In this document: piece after piece, positions 1-6,785 of the stretch
How the letters are laid out: the number at the start of each line of letters is the position of its first letter
Position numbering within the stretch: position 1 is the stretch's first letter
NCBI GenBank assembly: GCA_002411515.1
Contig: DHTF01000039.1
Coordinates: 364 to 7,327 of the forward strand
DNA length: 6,964 nt
Direction: 5' to 3'
Source of the DNA: Proteiniphilum sp. UBA5267
GTDB taxonomy: Bacteria; Bacteroidota; Bacteroidia; Bacteroidales; Dysgonomonadaceae
The notes under the pieces: model-generated
Database searches by the model: none
Seen by the model: only the letters and a program-made list of their open reading frames with translations
What the model was told of the DNA's origin: nothing
Program-made: the position numbers and the translations under genes

Positions 1-1176
1 GAAGTGGACTTTGTCCCCGGCCCTCACGGATCGGCACTCTTCACCCGCGGTGAAACACAGTCGCTCACGACCGTGACCTTGGGCACGAAGCTCGATGAGA
101 AGATGATCGACGATGCACTCATTCACAGCAGCGACCGTTTCCTGCTCCACTATAACTTTCCACCCTTCTCCACCGGCGAAGCTCGTCCGCAACGCGGTAC
201 CGGCCGCCGCGAGATTGGCCACGGCAACCTGGCCCACCGCGCCCTCAAACGGATGATCCCACAAGGATATCCCTACGTGGTACGCGTGGTATCGGATATC
301 CTGGAATCAAACGGTTCCTCCTCCATGGCCACCGTCTGCGCGGGTACACTCGCCCTGATGGACGCCGGCGTAACCATCAAAAAACCGGTTAGCGGCATCG
401 CCATGGGACTGATATCAGAGAACAAGGGACAGAACTATGCCATCCTCTCCGACATCCTGGGTGACGAAGATCACCTGGGCGACATGGACTTCAAGGTGTG
501 CGGTACCAAAGATGGCATCACCGCCACACAAATGGACATTAAGGTCGACGGACTCTCATTTGAGATTCTGGAAAAAGCACTGGCACAAGCCAAGGCTGGA
601 CGCGAGCACATCATGGGCAAAATGATGGAAACACTCTCCGAACCACGTGCCGACCTGAAACCGCATGCACCACGCATCGAGGTGATTGAGATACCCAAAG
701 ACTACATCGGCGCCGTGATTGGCCCGGGTGGAAAAATTATCCAGGGCATCCAGGAAGAAACAGGTGCCACCATCACCATCGAGGAGATCGACAACAAGGG
801 ACGGGTAGAAGTATCTGCAACCAACAAGGCTTCCATCGATGCAGCCATGAACAAGATCAAAGGAATCGTGGCCGTACCCGAAGTGGGAGAAGTATACGAA
901 GCCACCGTACGCTCGGTAATGCCCTATGGCGCTTTCTGTGAATTCCTCCCCGGAAAGGACGGACTGCTCCACATCTCCGAAATCGACTGGAAACGGCTCG
1001 AAAAGGTGGAAGATGCCGGCATCAAAGAGGGCGACAAGATACAGGTGAAACTGATTGACGTCGACCAACGTACCGGAAAATTCAAACTTTCTCGCAAAGT
1101 ATTGCTTCCTCGTCCTCCCAAAGAAGACAACCCGCGCGGTGAGCAACACGACCGCCCCCGCAGGTCGGAAGATTAA
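1..1176 (+). CDS. pnp: Polynucleotide phosphorylase, C-terminal part (5' end outside window)
   Basis: PNPase is a trimeric 3'-5' exoribonuclease that degrades RNA with phosphate, releasing nucleoside diphosphates, and can run in reverse; it acts in cytoplasmic RNA turnover. The reading frame is open from base 1, so the GTG at 4 is an internal valine, not a start. The 391 visible codons are a little over half of the usual ~700. Seen in order: the second RNase PH core with FTRGETQS (residues 14-21), [12 protein letters not shown] (49-60), the phosphate-binding RREIGHG (69-75), SNGSSSM (103-109) and the acidic metal-binding stretch [11 protein letters not shown] (154-164); a KH domain with its GPGGK loop (241-245); and an S1 domain at about 295-365 ([22 protein letters not shown]). 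The end is a charged, proline- and arginine-rich tail. Every key motif is intact. A hairpin terminator follows, so it is probably a separate transcription unit from iorA. Confidence 0.97.
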   Translation, partial: EVDFVPGPHGSALFTRGETQSLTTVTLGTKLDEKMIDDALIHSSDRFLLHYNFPPFSTGEARPQRGTGRREIGHGNLAHRALKRMIPQGYPYVVRVVSDILESNGSSSMATVCAGTLALMDAGVTIKKPVSGIAMGLISENKGQNYAILSDILGDEDHLGDMDFKVCGTKDGITATQMDIKVDGLSFEILEKALAQAKAGREHIMGKMMETLSEPRADLKPHAPRIEVIEIPKDYIGAVIGPGGKIIQGIQEETGATITIEEIDNKGRVEVSATNKASIDAAMNKIKGIVAVPEVGEVYEATVRSVMPYGAFCEFLPGKDGLLHISEIDWKRLEKVEDAGIKEGDKIQVKLIDVDQRTGKFKLSRKVLLPRPPKEDNPRGEQHDRPRRSED

Positions 1177-1199
1177 AATTCTTTCAACCCTCATATTGT

Positions 1200-1236
1200 A
1201 CAAAAGCGAACCCACAAAGTTCGCTTTTGTTTATCC
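1200..1236 (+). terminator. Rho-independent terminator of pnp
   Basis: There is a perfect 12-bp stem: ACAAAAGCGAAC (1200-1211) pairs with GTTCGCTTTTGT (1219-1230) around a 7-nt loop, CCACAAA. It lies 23 bp after the pnp stop codon. The U-rich 3' side is mostly within the stem and continues as TTAT. It should separate pnp from the ior operon. Confidence 0.85.
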
Positions 1237-1252
1237 TATCCAGTCGGAGTGA

Positions 1253-1288
1253 TTGAAAAAGTAGACAGGGATGATATTTTGAAAAAGT
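1253..1288 (+). repeat. 10-bp direct repeat upstream of the iorA promoter
   Basis: TTGAAAAAGT occurs exactly at 1253-1262 and 1279-1288, with starts 26 bp apart (about 2.5 helical turns). Similarity extends a few bases downstream (TAGACA against TGAAAC). The second copy overlaps GTTGAAA (1287-1293), which has an inverted partner TTTCAAC at 1327-1333. The positions are 60-100 bp upstream of the -7 element, so regulator binding is possible. A-rich DNA makes chance repeats more likely, so this is tentative. Confidence 0.35.
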
Positions 1289-1295
1289 TGAAACA

Positions 1296-1308
1296 TAGAA
1301 TGATTCTA
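1296..1308. promoter_or_regulatory. 13-bp palindrome, candidate operator for iorA
   Basis: TAGAAT-G-ATTCTA is a perfect dyad with one central base at 1302. Its centre is roughly 55-60 bp upstream of the start site predicted from the -7 element, a usual position for an activator site. A wider inverted repeat GTTGAAA/TTTCAAC (1287-1293, 1327-1333) roughly flanks it. No regulator gene is visible in the window, so assignment as an operator is inference. Confidence 0.4.
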
Positions 1309-1325
1309 ATTACAGATATCCGTAG

Positions 1326-1353
1326 TTTTCAACCCATAATTTTAGTAATTTTG
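1326..1353 (+). promoter_or_regulatory. Bacteroidota-type promoter for the ior operon
   Basis: TAATTTTG at 1346-1353 matches the Bacteroidota primary sigma -7 consensus TAnnTTTG exactly. About 20 bp upstream, a T-run (TTTTC, 1326-1330) sits where the -33 TTG-type element is expected but is a poor match. The predicted start site is near 1358-1362, giving a leader of about 65-70 nt before the iorA ATG. It is the only full TAnnTTTG match I noticed in the 251-bp spacer. Confidence 0.6.
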
Positions 1354-1365
1354 CAACCTTAACTG

Positions 1366-1423
1366 CCGTTTTTGTAATAAAAAGGAATATTAGCGAACAA
1401 TATCTTCAAAAACGGACTATCCG
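1366..1423 (+). promoter_or_regulatory. Foldable 5' leader of iorA with two competing hairpins
   Basis: CCGTTTTTG (1366-1374) is complementary over 9 bp to CAAAAACGG (1407-1415). Inside that loop ATATT and AATAT form a small second stem around AGCGAAC. The bases CGGA at 1413-1416 can instead pair with TCCG at 1420-1423 around a 3-nt loop just ahead of the ATG at 1428, so the long stem and this small hairpin exclude one another. No poly-T follows, so classical attenuation is unlikely; any effect would be on translation or mRNA stability. It matches no riboswitch family that I recognise. Confidence 0.35.
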
Positions 1424-1427
1424 GAAT

Positions 1428-3029
1428 ATGAACAAACAATTGCTATTGGGGGCCGAAGCCATTGCCCAAGCGGCACTGGACGCGGGCATATCGGGCGTGT
1501 ATGCCTATCCCGGTACCCCTTCGACCGAAATTACGGAATATATCCAAAAATCGCCGCAGTCACAAGACCCCACAGTGCGCTCTGCCTGGGCAACAAACGA
1601 GAAAACGGCCTATGAGGCTGCCTTGGGCATGTCTTACGCCGGCAAGCGAAGCCTGGTCTGCATGAAGCACGTGGGACTCAATGTGGCGGCCGACGCCTTC
1701 ATGAACTCCTCCATCACCGGCATTCACGGCGGACTGGTGGTTGTGGTGGCCGATGACCCTTCGATGCACTCTTCCCAAAATGAACAGGATAGCCGCGTTT
1801 ACGGCAAATTTGCCATGATCCCCGTGCTGGAACCGGCAAACCAGCAGGAGACCTATGAGATGACACGGCATGCTTTTGACCTTTCGGAACAGACAGCACT
1901 ACCGGTGCTGCTGCGCATACCCACCCGCCTGTCTCACTCAAGAGCGGTGGTGACAAGGTTAGAGACACGCCCCCAAAACAACCTGACTCCTTCTGAAGAG
2001 AAAGGAAAATGGATCCTGCTGCCGGTAAATGCCCGGAGAAACTATCAACAACTGCTGGAAAAGCAACAGCAACTGGTTTCTTTGTCTGAATCTTCACCCT
2101 ACAACACCCTTACGGAAGGAACAGGCAAAAAAGCGGTGATTGCCTTCGGCATCGGTTACAACTACGCCATGGAGGTAATCGGTAGCTACAAGCTACAAAT
2201 TCCCGTGCTGAAAATATCGCAATACCCATTGCCGGAACAGAAAATAAAAGCATTCTGTGACCAATACGACGACATCCTGATCGTGGAGGAGGGGTACCCT
2301 GTATACGAGGAGCTGCTGAAAGGTTATTTCGGCAACCGGACGTTTCGGGGACGACTCGACGGAGCGCTGCCCCGCACGGGAGAACTCTCTCCCAACCTGC
2401 TGGCAAAGGCCCTCGGCGTGCAAACAGCGGAAACGAAAGCGGTGCCCGGAATTGTCGCCTCCCGTCCACCCATGCTCTGCCAGGGATGCAGCCACCGCGA
2501 TCTGTTCGATGCCCTCAACCTGGCCATGGAAGGCTATCCGCATAGACAGGTGTTTGGCGACATCGGATGTTACACACTGGGAGCGTTGCCTCCCTACAGT
2601 GCTATCAGCACCTGCGTGGACATGGGGGCTTCCATCACCATGGCCAAAGGTGCTGCCGACGCAGGCCTGCGACCGGCAGTCTGCGTGATTGGCGACTCCA
2701 CCTTCACACACTCCGGAATCACCGGACTCCTTGATGCGGTGAACGATCGCTCACCGGTCACCATCATCATATCCGACAACAACACGACCGCCATGACGGG
2801 CGGGCAGGATTCAGCCGGCACCGGCAAGTTCTTCGATATCTGTAAAGGACTGGGCGTGGAGGAAGCACATATAAGGCTGATGGTTCCGCTGAAAAAGAAC
2901 CTCGAGGAGAATGCAGCCATCCTGAAAGAGGAATTTGAATACAACGGAGTCTCGGTGATCATCTCACAACGCGAATGCGTGCAGACAATGAAGAAACACA
3001 AAAAACAATGCAACGAAATATCATCATAG
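1428..3029 (+). CDS. iorA: Indolepyruvate ferredoxin oxidoreductase subunit alpha, short form without ferredoxin domain
   Basis: With IorB this TPP enzyme catalyses arylpyruvate + CoA + oxidised ferredoxin to arylacetyl-CoA + CO2 + reduced ferredoxin in anaerobes. At 533 aa it has an N-terminal pyrimidine-binding domain (about 1-180: YPGTPSTEI 27-35, NEKTAYEAALG 57-67, MKHVGLNVAADA 79-90, DDPSMHSSQNEQDSR 109-123), a middle domain (about 233-300) and a C-terminal TPP domain (about 350-515). The latter has CQGCSHR (351-357), GDIGCYTLG (377-385) and the TPP/metal motif GDST (422-425) to DNNTTAMTGGQ (450-460). Canonical IorA continues into a two-cluster ferredoxin domain; this one stops about 16 residues after the ISQREC motif (512-517). 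C351, C354, C381 and C517 are spaced like proximal [4Fe-4S] ligands of simpler oxidoreductases (inference). The ATG lies behind the TAnnTTTG promoter and begins the family-typical N-terminus; there is no good Shine-Dalgarno site. It heads the operon and its end overlaps iorB. Confidence 0.93.
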   Translation: MNKQLLLGAEAIAQAALDAGISGVYAYPGTPSTEITEYIQKSPQSQDPTVRSAWATNEKTAYEAALGMSYAGKRSLVCMKHVGLNVAADAFMNSSITGIHGGLVVVVADDPSMHSSQNEQDSRVYGKFAMIPVLEPANQQETYEMTRHAFDLSEQTALPVLLRIPTRLSHSRAVVTRLETRPQNNLTPSEEKGKWILLPVNARRNYQQLLEKQQQLVSLSESSPYNTLTEGTGKKAVIAFGIGYNYAMEVIGSYKLQIPVLKISQYPLPEQKIKAFCDQYDDILIVEEGYPVYEELLKGYFGNRTFRGRLDGALPRTGELSPNLLAKALGVQTAETKAVPGIVASRPPMLCQGCSHRDLFDALNLAMEGYPHRQVFGDIGCYTLGALPPYSAISTCVDMGASITMAKGAADAGLRPAVCVIGDSTFTHSGITGLLDAVNDRSPVTIIISDNNTTAMTGGQDSAGTGKFFDICKGLGVEEAHIRLMVPLKKNLEENAAILKEEFEYNGVSVIISQRECVQTMKKHKKQCNEISS

Positions 3030-3583
3030 CCGGTGTGGGTGGCCAGGGTATCCTCACCATCGCATCCATCATCGACCTGGCAGCCATGAGCCTCAACCTC
3101 CGGGTGAAGCAGGCAGAAGTACACGGCATGAGCCAGCGCGGCGGTGCCGTGGAGTCGCACCTGCGCATTTCCACCGAAGAGATCTATTCCGACCTGATTC
3201 CACTCGGGAAAGCAGACATGATCCTTTCTCTCGAGCCCATGGAGTCGCTGCGATACCTTCCGTTCCTGGCACCGGAGGGAGTCATCGTGACCGCGACAGA
3301 GTCTTACGAAAACATCAACAACTACCCCGATAAAAACAGCTTGCTGCAACACATCAGTGAATCGGCTTCTGCTCTCCTGGTGGATGCCAAATCGATCGCC
3401 ACAGCAGCAGGAAGTGCGATGACATACAACGTGGCCATGCTGGGTGCCGCTGCACCCTATATCGGCCTCGAACCGGCAGAACTCGAAAAGGCCATCACGA
3501 CCTATTTTGCCGGAAAAGGAGAAAAAATAGTGGAAACGAACCTGATCGCTTTCAGACTGGGACTTGATAATACAAAGAAATAA
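3008..3583 (+). CDS. iorB: Indolepyruvate ferredoxin oxidoreductase subunit beta
   Basis: This is the small partner of IorA, a 191-aa protein equal to the gamma domain of pyruvate:ferredoxin oxidoreductases. The N-terminus carries the glycine-rich GVGGQGIL (9-16), followed by [17 protein letters not shown] (37-53), the signature of this family. The C-terminal part includes NVAMLGAA (141-148). It has no cysteine cluster, as usual for IorB, so it carries no Fe-S centre of its own. I chose the ATG at 3008 because [14 protein letters not shown] is the normal start of the family; an in-frame ATG at 2975 would add 11 polar residues. With the 3008 start it overlaps iorA by 22 bp in another frame, which suggests translational coupling and equal subunit supply. 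Full length with no sign of damage. Confidence 0.93.
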   Translation: MQRNIIIAGVGGQGILTIASIIDLAAMSLNLRVKQAEVHGMSQRGGAVESHLRISTEEIYSDLIPLGKADMILSLEPMESLRYLPFLAPEGVIVTATESYENINNYPDKNSLLQHISESASALLVDAKSIATAAGSAMTYNVAMLGAAAPYIGLEPAELEKAITTYFAGKGEKIVETNLIAFRLGLDNTKK

Positions 3584-3584
3584 G

Positions 3585-4886
3585 ATGATCTGGAACAAAA
3601 ACATGGAATGTGCCGACAGGCAACAAATGCACGAGATACAAAGCAAGCGGCTTACCGCAATGATACAACGTATCTACGACCATGTGCCTTTCTACCGGAA
3701 TAAACTGAAGGAAGCTGGCATAGAACCGGGCGATATCCGGAGTGTGGATCAGCTGAAGGATCTGCCCTTCACTACAAAAGGTGACCTGCGCGACAATTAT
3801 CCCTTCGGCTTGTTCACCGTACCGCAGAGCGAAGTGGTGCGCATTCACGCATCGAGCGGCACCACCGGGAAACCTACCGTGGTGGGATATACGCAACAGG
3901 ACCTGGAAATATGGGCCGAAGTGGTAGCACGCAGCCTCACCATGGCGGGCATACACAGCGGCGACACCATCCAGATTGCCTATGGCTATGGCCCGTTTAC
4001 GGGGGGACTGGGACTCCATTACGGTGCCGAGAAAGTGGGCGCCACCGTGATTCCCATATCGACGGGAAACACCAAAAAACAACTGCAGTTCATGACCGAC
4101 TTCGGCGCGACCGTCTTGGCCTGTACACCCTCCTACGCGGCACACCTGGGTGAAAGCATCCTGAAAGAAGGGATCGATCCCGATAGAATCAAACTCCACA
4201 CCGGCGTCTTTGGCGCTGAGCCCTGGACCAACGAAATGCGCAAAGAGATTGAACAGCTGCTCCGCATCAAAGCATTCGACATTTATGGACTAAGCGAGGT
4301 AATAGGACCGGGTGTATCGATGGAATGTGAGTGCCAGTGCGGCAACCACGTGCATGAAGATCACTTCATCCCCGAGATCATTCACCCCGAAACATTGGAA
4401 GTGCTGCCCGACGGCGAACTGGGTGAACTGGTCTTTACCCCGGTAAGCAAGGTGGCCATGCCGCTGCTACGCTACCGCACGCGCGACCTCACCCGGTTGC
4501 ATCGGGAGAAATGCGACTGCGGACGCACCCTGGTGCGCATGGAGAAATGCCTGGGACGCACCGACGACATGCTGATTATCCGCGGCGTGAACGTCTTCCC
4601 ATCGCAAATAGAATCGGTGCTGATGGAGATGAGTGAGACCACACCACACTACCAGCTGATCATCAGAAGAGAGAACAACCTCGACACACTGGAGGTGCTG
4701 GTGGAGATAGACGAAAAAAACTGGTCCGACAGCATCCGTGAACTCGAAGGCATACGAAATCGCATCGACCACAACATCAAGTCCACGCTGGGCATCAGCG
4801 CGAAGGTCCGCCTCGTGGAGCCCCACAGCATCGAACGGTCGGAAGGAAAAGCCAAACGGGTCATCGACCACCGGCTTTTACATTAA
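3585..4886 (+). CDS. Phenylacetate/arylacetate-CoA ligase (PaaK family)
   Basis: An AMP-forming ligase of the ANL superfamily, interconverting aryl acid + ATP + CoA and aryl-CoA + AMP + PPi in the cytoplasm. At 433 aa it is normal length. Motifs: MIWN start typical of PaaK; P-loop SSGTTGKPT (90-98); [11 protein letters not shown] (133-143); YGLSE (234-238); RYRTRDL (296-302) with the ribose-binding Asp301; hinge [11 protein letters not shown] (324-334); C-terminal domain from about 335, with EGKAKRV (420-426) near the end. Cysteines C248, C250, C252 and C310, C312, with nearby histidines (H255, H257), look like a structural metal site. The start at 3585 lies 1 bp after the iorB stop, so they are almost certainly co-transcribed. 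Next to IorAB the likely substrate is phenylacetate or indoleacetate (or their CoA esters), but sequence alone does not fix it. I leave the symbol empty because classical paaK belongs to the aerobic phenylacetate pathway. Confidence 0.9.
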   Translation: MIWNKNMECADRQQMHEIQSKRLTAMIQRIYDHVPFYRNKLKEAGIEPGDIRSVDQLKDLPFTTKGDLRDNYPFGLFTVPQSEVVRIHASSGTTGKPTVVGYTQQDLEIWAEVVARSLTMAGIHSGDTIQIAYGYGPFTGGLGLHYGAEKVGATVIPISTGNTKKQLQFMTDFGATVLACTPSYAAHLGESILKEGIDPDRIKLHTGVFGAEPWTNEMRKEIEQLLRIKAFDIYGLSEVIGPGVSMECECQCGNHVHEDHFIPEIIHPETLEVLPDGELGELVFTPVSKVAMPLLRYRTRDLTRLHREKCDCGRTLVRMEKCLGRTDDMLIIRGVNVFPSQIESVLMEMSETTPHYQLIIRRENNLDTLEVLVEIDEKNWSDSIRELEGIRNRIDHNIKSTLGISAKVRLVEPHSIERSEGKAKRVIDHRLLH

Positions 4887-4925
4887 CACATTGATACATC
4901 GACACATTGTTTCATTAGCACATCA
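4878..4925 (+). repeat. Degenerate 8-bp tandem repeat between ligase and ACT gene
   Basis: Six consecutive octamers can be read in one phase: TTACATTA, ACACATTG, ATACATCG, ACACATTG, TTTCATTA, GCACATCA. The core CAT is kept at the same place in each, and ACACATTG is exact twice (4886-4893, 4902-4909). The first unit covers the last ligase codon and part of its stop. GCACATCAA recurs at 4933-4941 just inside the next gene. No function is known to me; it fills nearly all of the 44-bp spacer. Confidence 0.65.
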
Positions 4926-4930
4926 AGGAA

Positions 4931-5356
4931 ATGCACATCAAACAACTTTCTGTTTTTCTGGAAGACCGGTCGGGAAGGTTGACGGAACTGACCCGCATCC
5001 TGGCGGAAAACGACATCAACATCACCGCGCTCAGCGTGGCGGAAACGGCCGACTACGGCATCGTACGCATGGTGGTAGGCCGACCTGAACTGGCAAAAAA
5101 AGTACTGGAGGAGGCTGGCTTTTCCATCGGTCTTACCGACGTGGTCTGTGTAAATATCCCCGACAAGCCGGGATCGCTCTACCGCATACTGGAGATACTG
5201 ACTGCAGAAAAAATCAATGTGGATTATATGTATGCCTTCTCCAACAACGATGTGGCGCTGGCAGTAATCCGAGCTGCGGATATCGTGCAAATGAGCGGAG
5301 TATTGGAGAAAAATAACCAGCAACTGCTCTCACAGGCCGACATTTACCAACTGTAA
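4931..5356 (+). CDS. Tandem ACT-domain protein, probable amino-acid sensor
   Basis: A 141-aa soluble protein made of two ACT domains and nothing else: the first at about 3-66 with DRSGRLTEL (12-20), the second at about 71-135 with DKPGSLYRI (78-86). The glycines G15 and G81 sit in the beta1-alpha1 turn where ACT domains bind amino acids at dimer interfaces. There is no catalytic or DNA-binding domain, so it is probably a regulatory protein acting through protein contacts, perhaps on the ligase or oxidoreductase encoded upstream. ACT domains commonly bind aromatic or branched-chain amino acids, which suits this operon, but the ligand is inference. The start ATG is preceded by AAGGAA placed too close for a classical ribosome site. 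It lies 44 bp after the ligase and likely shares its transcript. Confidence 0.88.
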   Translation: MHIKQLSVFLEDRSGRLTELTRILAENDINITALSVAETADYGIVRMVVGRPELAKKVLEEAGFSIGLTDVVCVNIPDKPGSLYRILEILTAEKINVDYMYAFSNNDVALAVIRAADIVQMSGVLEKNNQQLLSQADIYQL

Positions 5357-5400
5357 GAAAACTTCCTAACTGTTGAAAGCACAATGTTTGCGCAGAAATA

Positions 5401-5443
5401 GCTGATCGCTGAATGCTCATCGCTTACCTGCAAACCGCTGAAA
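5401..5443 (+). repeat. Degenerate heptad repeat, upstream block
   Basis: Heptamers GCTGATC, GCTGAAT, GCTCATC and GCTTACC run without gaps at 5401-5428, then after one extra T come GCAAACC and GCTGAAA (5430-5443). It has the same GCTgAnn motif and phase logic as the block at 5466-5566, from which an A-rich stretch (5441-5465) separates it. All frames are closed by frequent TGA/TAA in the region, so it is not coding. Confidence 0.65.
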
Positions 5444-5465
5444 AAAATAACATTATTCAAAAAAA

Positions 5466-5566
5466 GTTGATCGCGGACTGCCGAAAGCTGAACGCTAAAC
5501 TGCTGAACACTGAAAGCTAAATTGCTGAAAGCTAATCGCTAAATTACTGAACGCCGATCGCTAAAA
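5466..5566 (+). repeat. Heptad array with 22-bp higher-order unit before the aminotransferase
   Basis: Two leading heptad-like units (GTTGATC, GCGGAC) are followed by four tandem 22-bp units at 5479-5500, 5501-5522, 5523-5544 and 5545-5566. Each is one T followed by three heptamers: T + GCYGAAM + GCTGAWC + GCTAAAW in consensus. The extra T recurs exactly every 22 bp, so the unit is 3x7+1 rather than plain heptads. The array ends 9 bp before the aminotransferase ATG and would be part of its mRNA leader. No clear TAnnTTTG promoter is present in the 5357-5575 spacer. Confidence 0.8.
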
Positions 5567-5575
5567 CAAACAACG

Positions 5576-6775
5576 ATGCCCCGATTTTCTAAAAATATTG
5601 CAAACCTCCGTTCATCGGAGATACGCGACCTGATGAGCCTTGCCACGGCTCCCAACATGATTTCCTTTGCCGGCGGCATGCCTGGCAACGAGCTTTTTCC
5701 GCTCGCGACCATCGATAAAATTTACAACTCCCTCACAGAAAGGGAGAAGCAAGTAGCCATGCAGTATGGGCCCACGACGGGCCTCCCTACCCTGCTGGAA
5801 TCGCTGTCGGACTACCTGGAAGCAAAAGGATTCCCGGTGAAAAAAAACAGGCTGATCATCACCACCGGCTCGTTGCAGGCCATACACATCCTTGCCAGGG
5901 CGTTCCTCGATCCGGGCGATCCGGTACTGGTGGAGACACCCAGCTTCATTGGAGCACTTTCAGCTTTCCGGGCCTGCGAGGCCGAACTGGTTACCGTGCC
6001 ACTGCATGGCGACGGGATGGATATCGGCATCCTACAAAAGAGACTGGAAAGCAGCTCACCCAAACCAAAGTTCCTTTACTACGCACCCAACTTCCACAAC
6101 CCCGCGGGCATCATCTACTCACCCGAAGTGAAACAGCAGATGGTGGAACTCCTCAAAGGACAAGAAATTCCCATCATCGAGGACGATGTATATAGCGACC
6201 TCTACTTTTACGAGGAGGACCTTCCAAAGATGCAGCTGATCAAGACAATGGATCCCGAAGGAATCGATGTTTGCTTTACCGGCTCCTTCTCGAAGATACT
6301 GGGACCGGGGCTGCGCCTCGGATGGATGCTGGTGCCCGAATCGATCTACCGGAAGTGCGAACTGATTAAACAGTCGATCGACGCTTGCTCACCCAGCCTC
6401 TCTCAAGTGATTGCAGACAAGTTTATCCGGGAGGGTCATATTCACTCCTATGTAGCAGAAGTGAGGAAAGAATACAAAAAACGGGGACTGGCCATGATTG
6501 AAACACTGGAGGCCTGTCTGCCGGAATATGTGACCTTCGAAAAGCCACGCGGCGGATTTTATACCTGGCTGCAACTGCCGGAAGGATGTGATGCAACAGA
6601 GGTACTGAAAAAAGCAATCGAAAAAGGAGTCGTCTTCGTCACCGGTAAAACATTCGATCCCGACGGAATCCGCAACGACCACATGCGGGTATCTTTCTGC
6701 AACACCGACGTGGAGACAATTCACCGCGGCGTTCCCATCATCGCACAGGCTATTCGCGATCTGCAGGGACAATAA
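5576..6775 (+). CDS. PLP-dependent aminotransferase, class I/II, LysN/aromatic type
   Basis: Transfers amino groups between amino acids and 2-oxo acids using pyridoxal phosphate; fold-type I. The 399 residues cover a full aminotransferase domain with no GntR-type DNA-binding extension, so it is an enzyme and not a MocR regulator. Visible: FAGGMPGNELFP (31-42), TTGSLQAI (96-103) in the phosphate-binding part, PNFHNPAG (171-178) with PLP-contacting N175, EDDVY (202-206) with D203 and Y206, the Schiff-base lysine K240 in GSFSK, R247 in GPGLRLGW, and substrate carboxylate-binding R371 in MRVSF. This subgroup includes 2-aminoadipate, branched-chain and aromatic aminotransferases. Its place next to IorAB and the ligase favours an aromatic substrate (inference). 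The start follows the heptad array by 9 bp, and the N-terminus MPRFSKNIANLRSSEIRDLM is typical. It could share the ior transcript or have its own, unseen promoter. Confidence 0.92.
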   Translation: MPRFSKNIANLRSSEIRDLMSLATAPNMISFAGGMPGNELFPLATIDKIYNSLTEREKQVAMQYGPTTGLPTLLESLSDYLEAKGFPVKKNRLIITTGSLQAIHILARAFLDPGDPVLVETPSFIGALSAFRACEAELVTVPLHGDGMDIGILQKRLESSSPKPKFLYYAPNFHNPAGIIYSPEVKQQMVELLKGQEIPIIEDDVYSDLYFYEEDLPKMQLIKTMDPEGIDVCFTGSFSKILGPGLRLGWMLVPESIYRKCELIKQSIDACSPSLSQVIADKFIREGHIHSYVAEVRKEYKKRGLAMIETLEACLPEYVTFEKPRGGFYTWLQLPEGCDATEVLKKAIEKGVVFVTGKTFDPDGIRNDHMRVSFCNTDVETIHRGVPIIAQAIRDLQGQ

Positions 6776-6785
6776 TCGGCATATT

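Noticed and set aside
556..1215. 219-codon minus-strand open frame opposite pnp
   Set aside because: It is antisense to the conserved KH and S1 domains of pnp and shows no family motif.
1055..1252. 65-codon open frame over the end of pnp and its terminator
   Set aside because: It lies mostly in a shifted frame of pnp, then runs through the terminator hairpin; its composition is not protein-like and no start signal is seen.
1271..1281. TATTTTG as a second iorA promoter element
   Set aside because: It is one base short of the TAnnTTTG spacing, with no suitable -33 element upstream.
2975..3007. Upstream ATG for iorB at 2975
   Set aside because: It would add 11 polar residues before the family-typical [14 protein letters not shown] start and deepen the overlap with iorA to 55 bp; possible but less likely.
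3564..3584. Upstream in-frame ATG for the ligase at 3564, inside iorB
   Set aside because: PaaK-family proteins start at MIWN, matching the ATG at 3585 one base after the iorB stop; the extra seven residues have no family support.
2594..3646. Long 350-codon open frame on the minus strand
   Set aside because: It is antisense to the well-supported iorA, iorB and ligase genes, has an unusual Cys/Ser/His-rich composition and no recognisable domain; a GC-skew shadow of real genes.
5371..5390. Possible promoter AATGTTTG (5383-5390) for the aminotransferase
   Set aside because: It has one mismatch to TAnnTTTG in a required base and no TTG at the -33 distance; the nearby TTG is only 8 bp upstream. 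Not enough to call.
5401..5566. CRISPR array
   Set aside because: The units are 7/22 bp, contiguous and degenerate with no unique spacers, and there are no cas genes.
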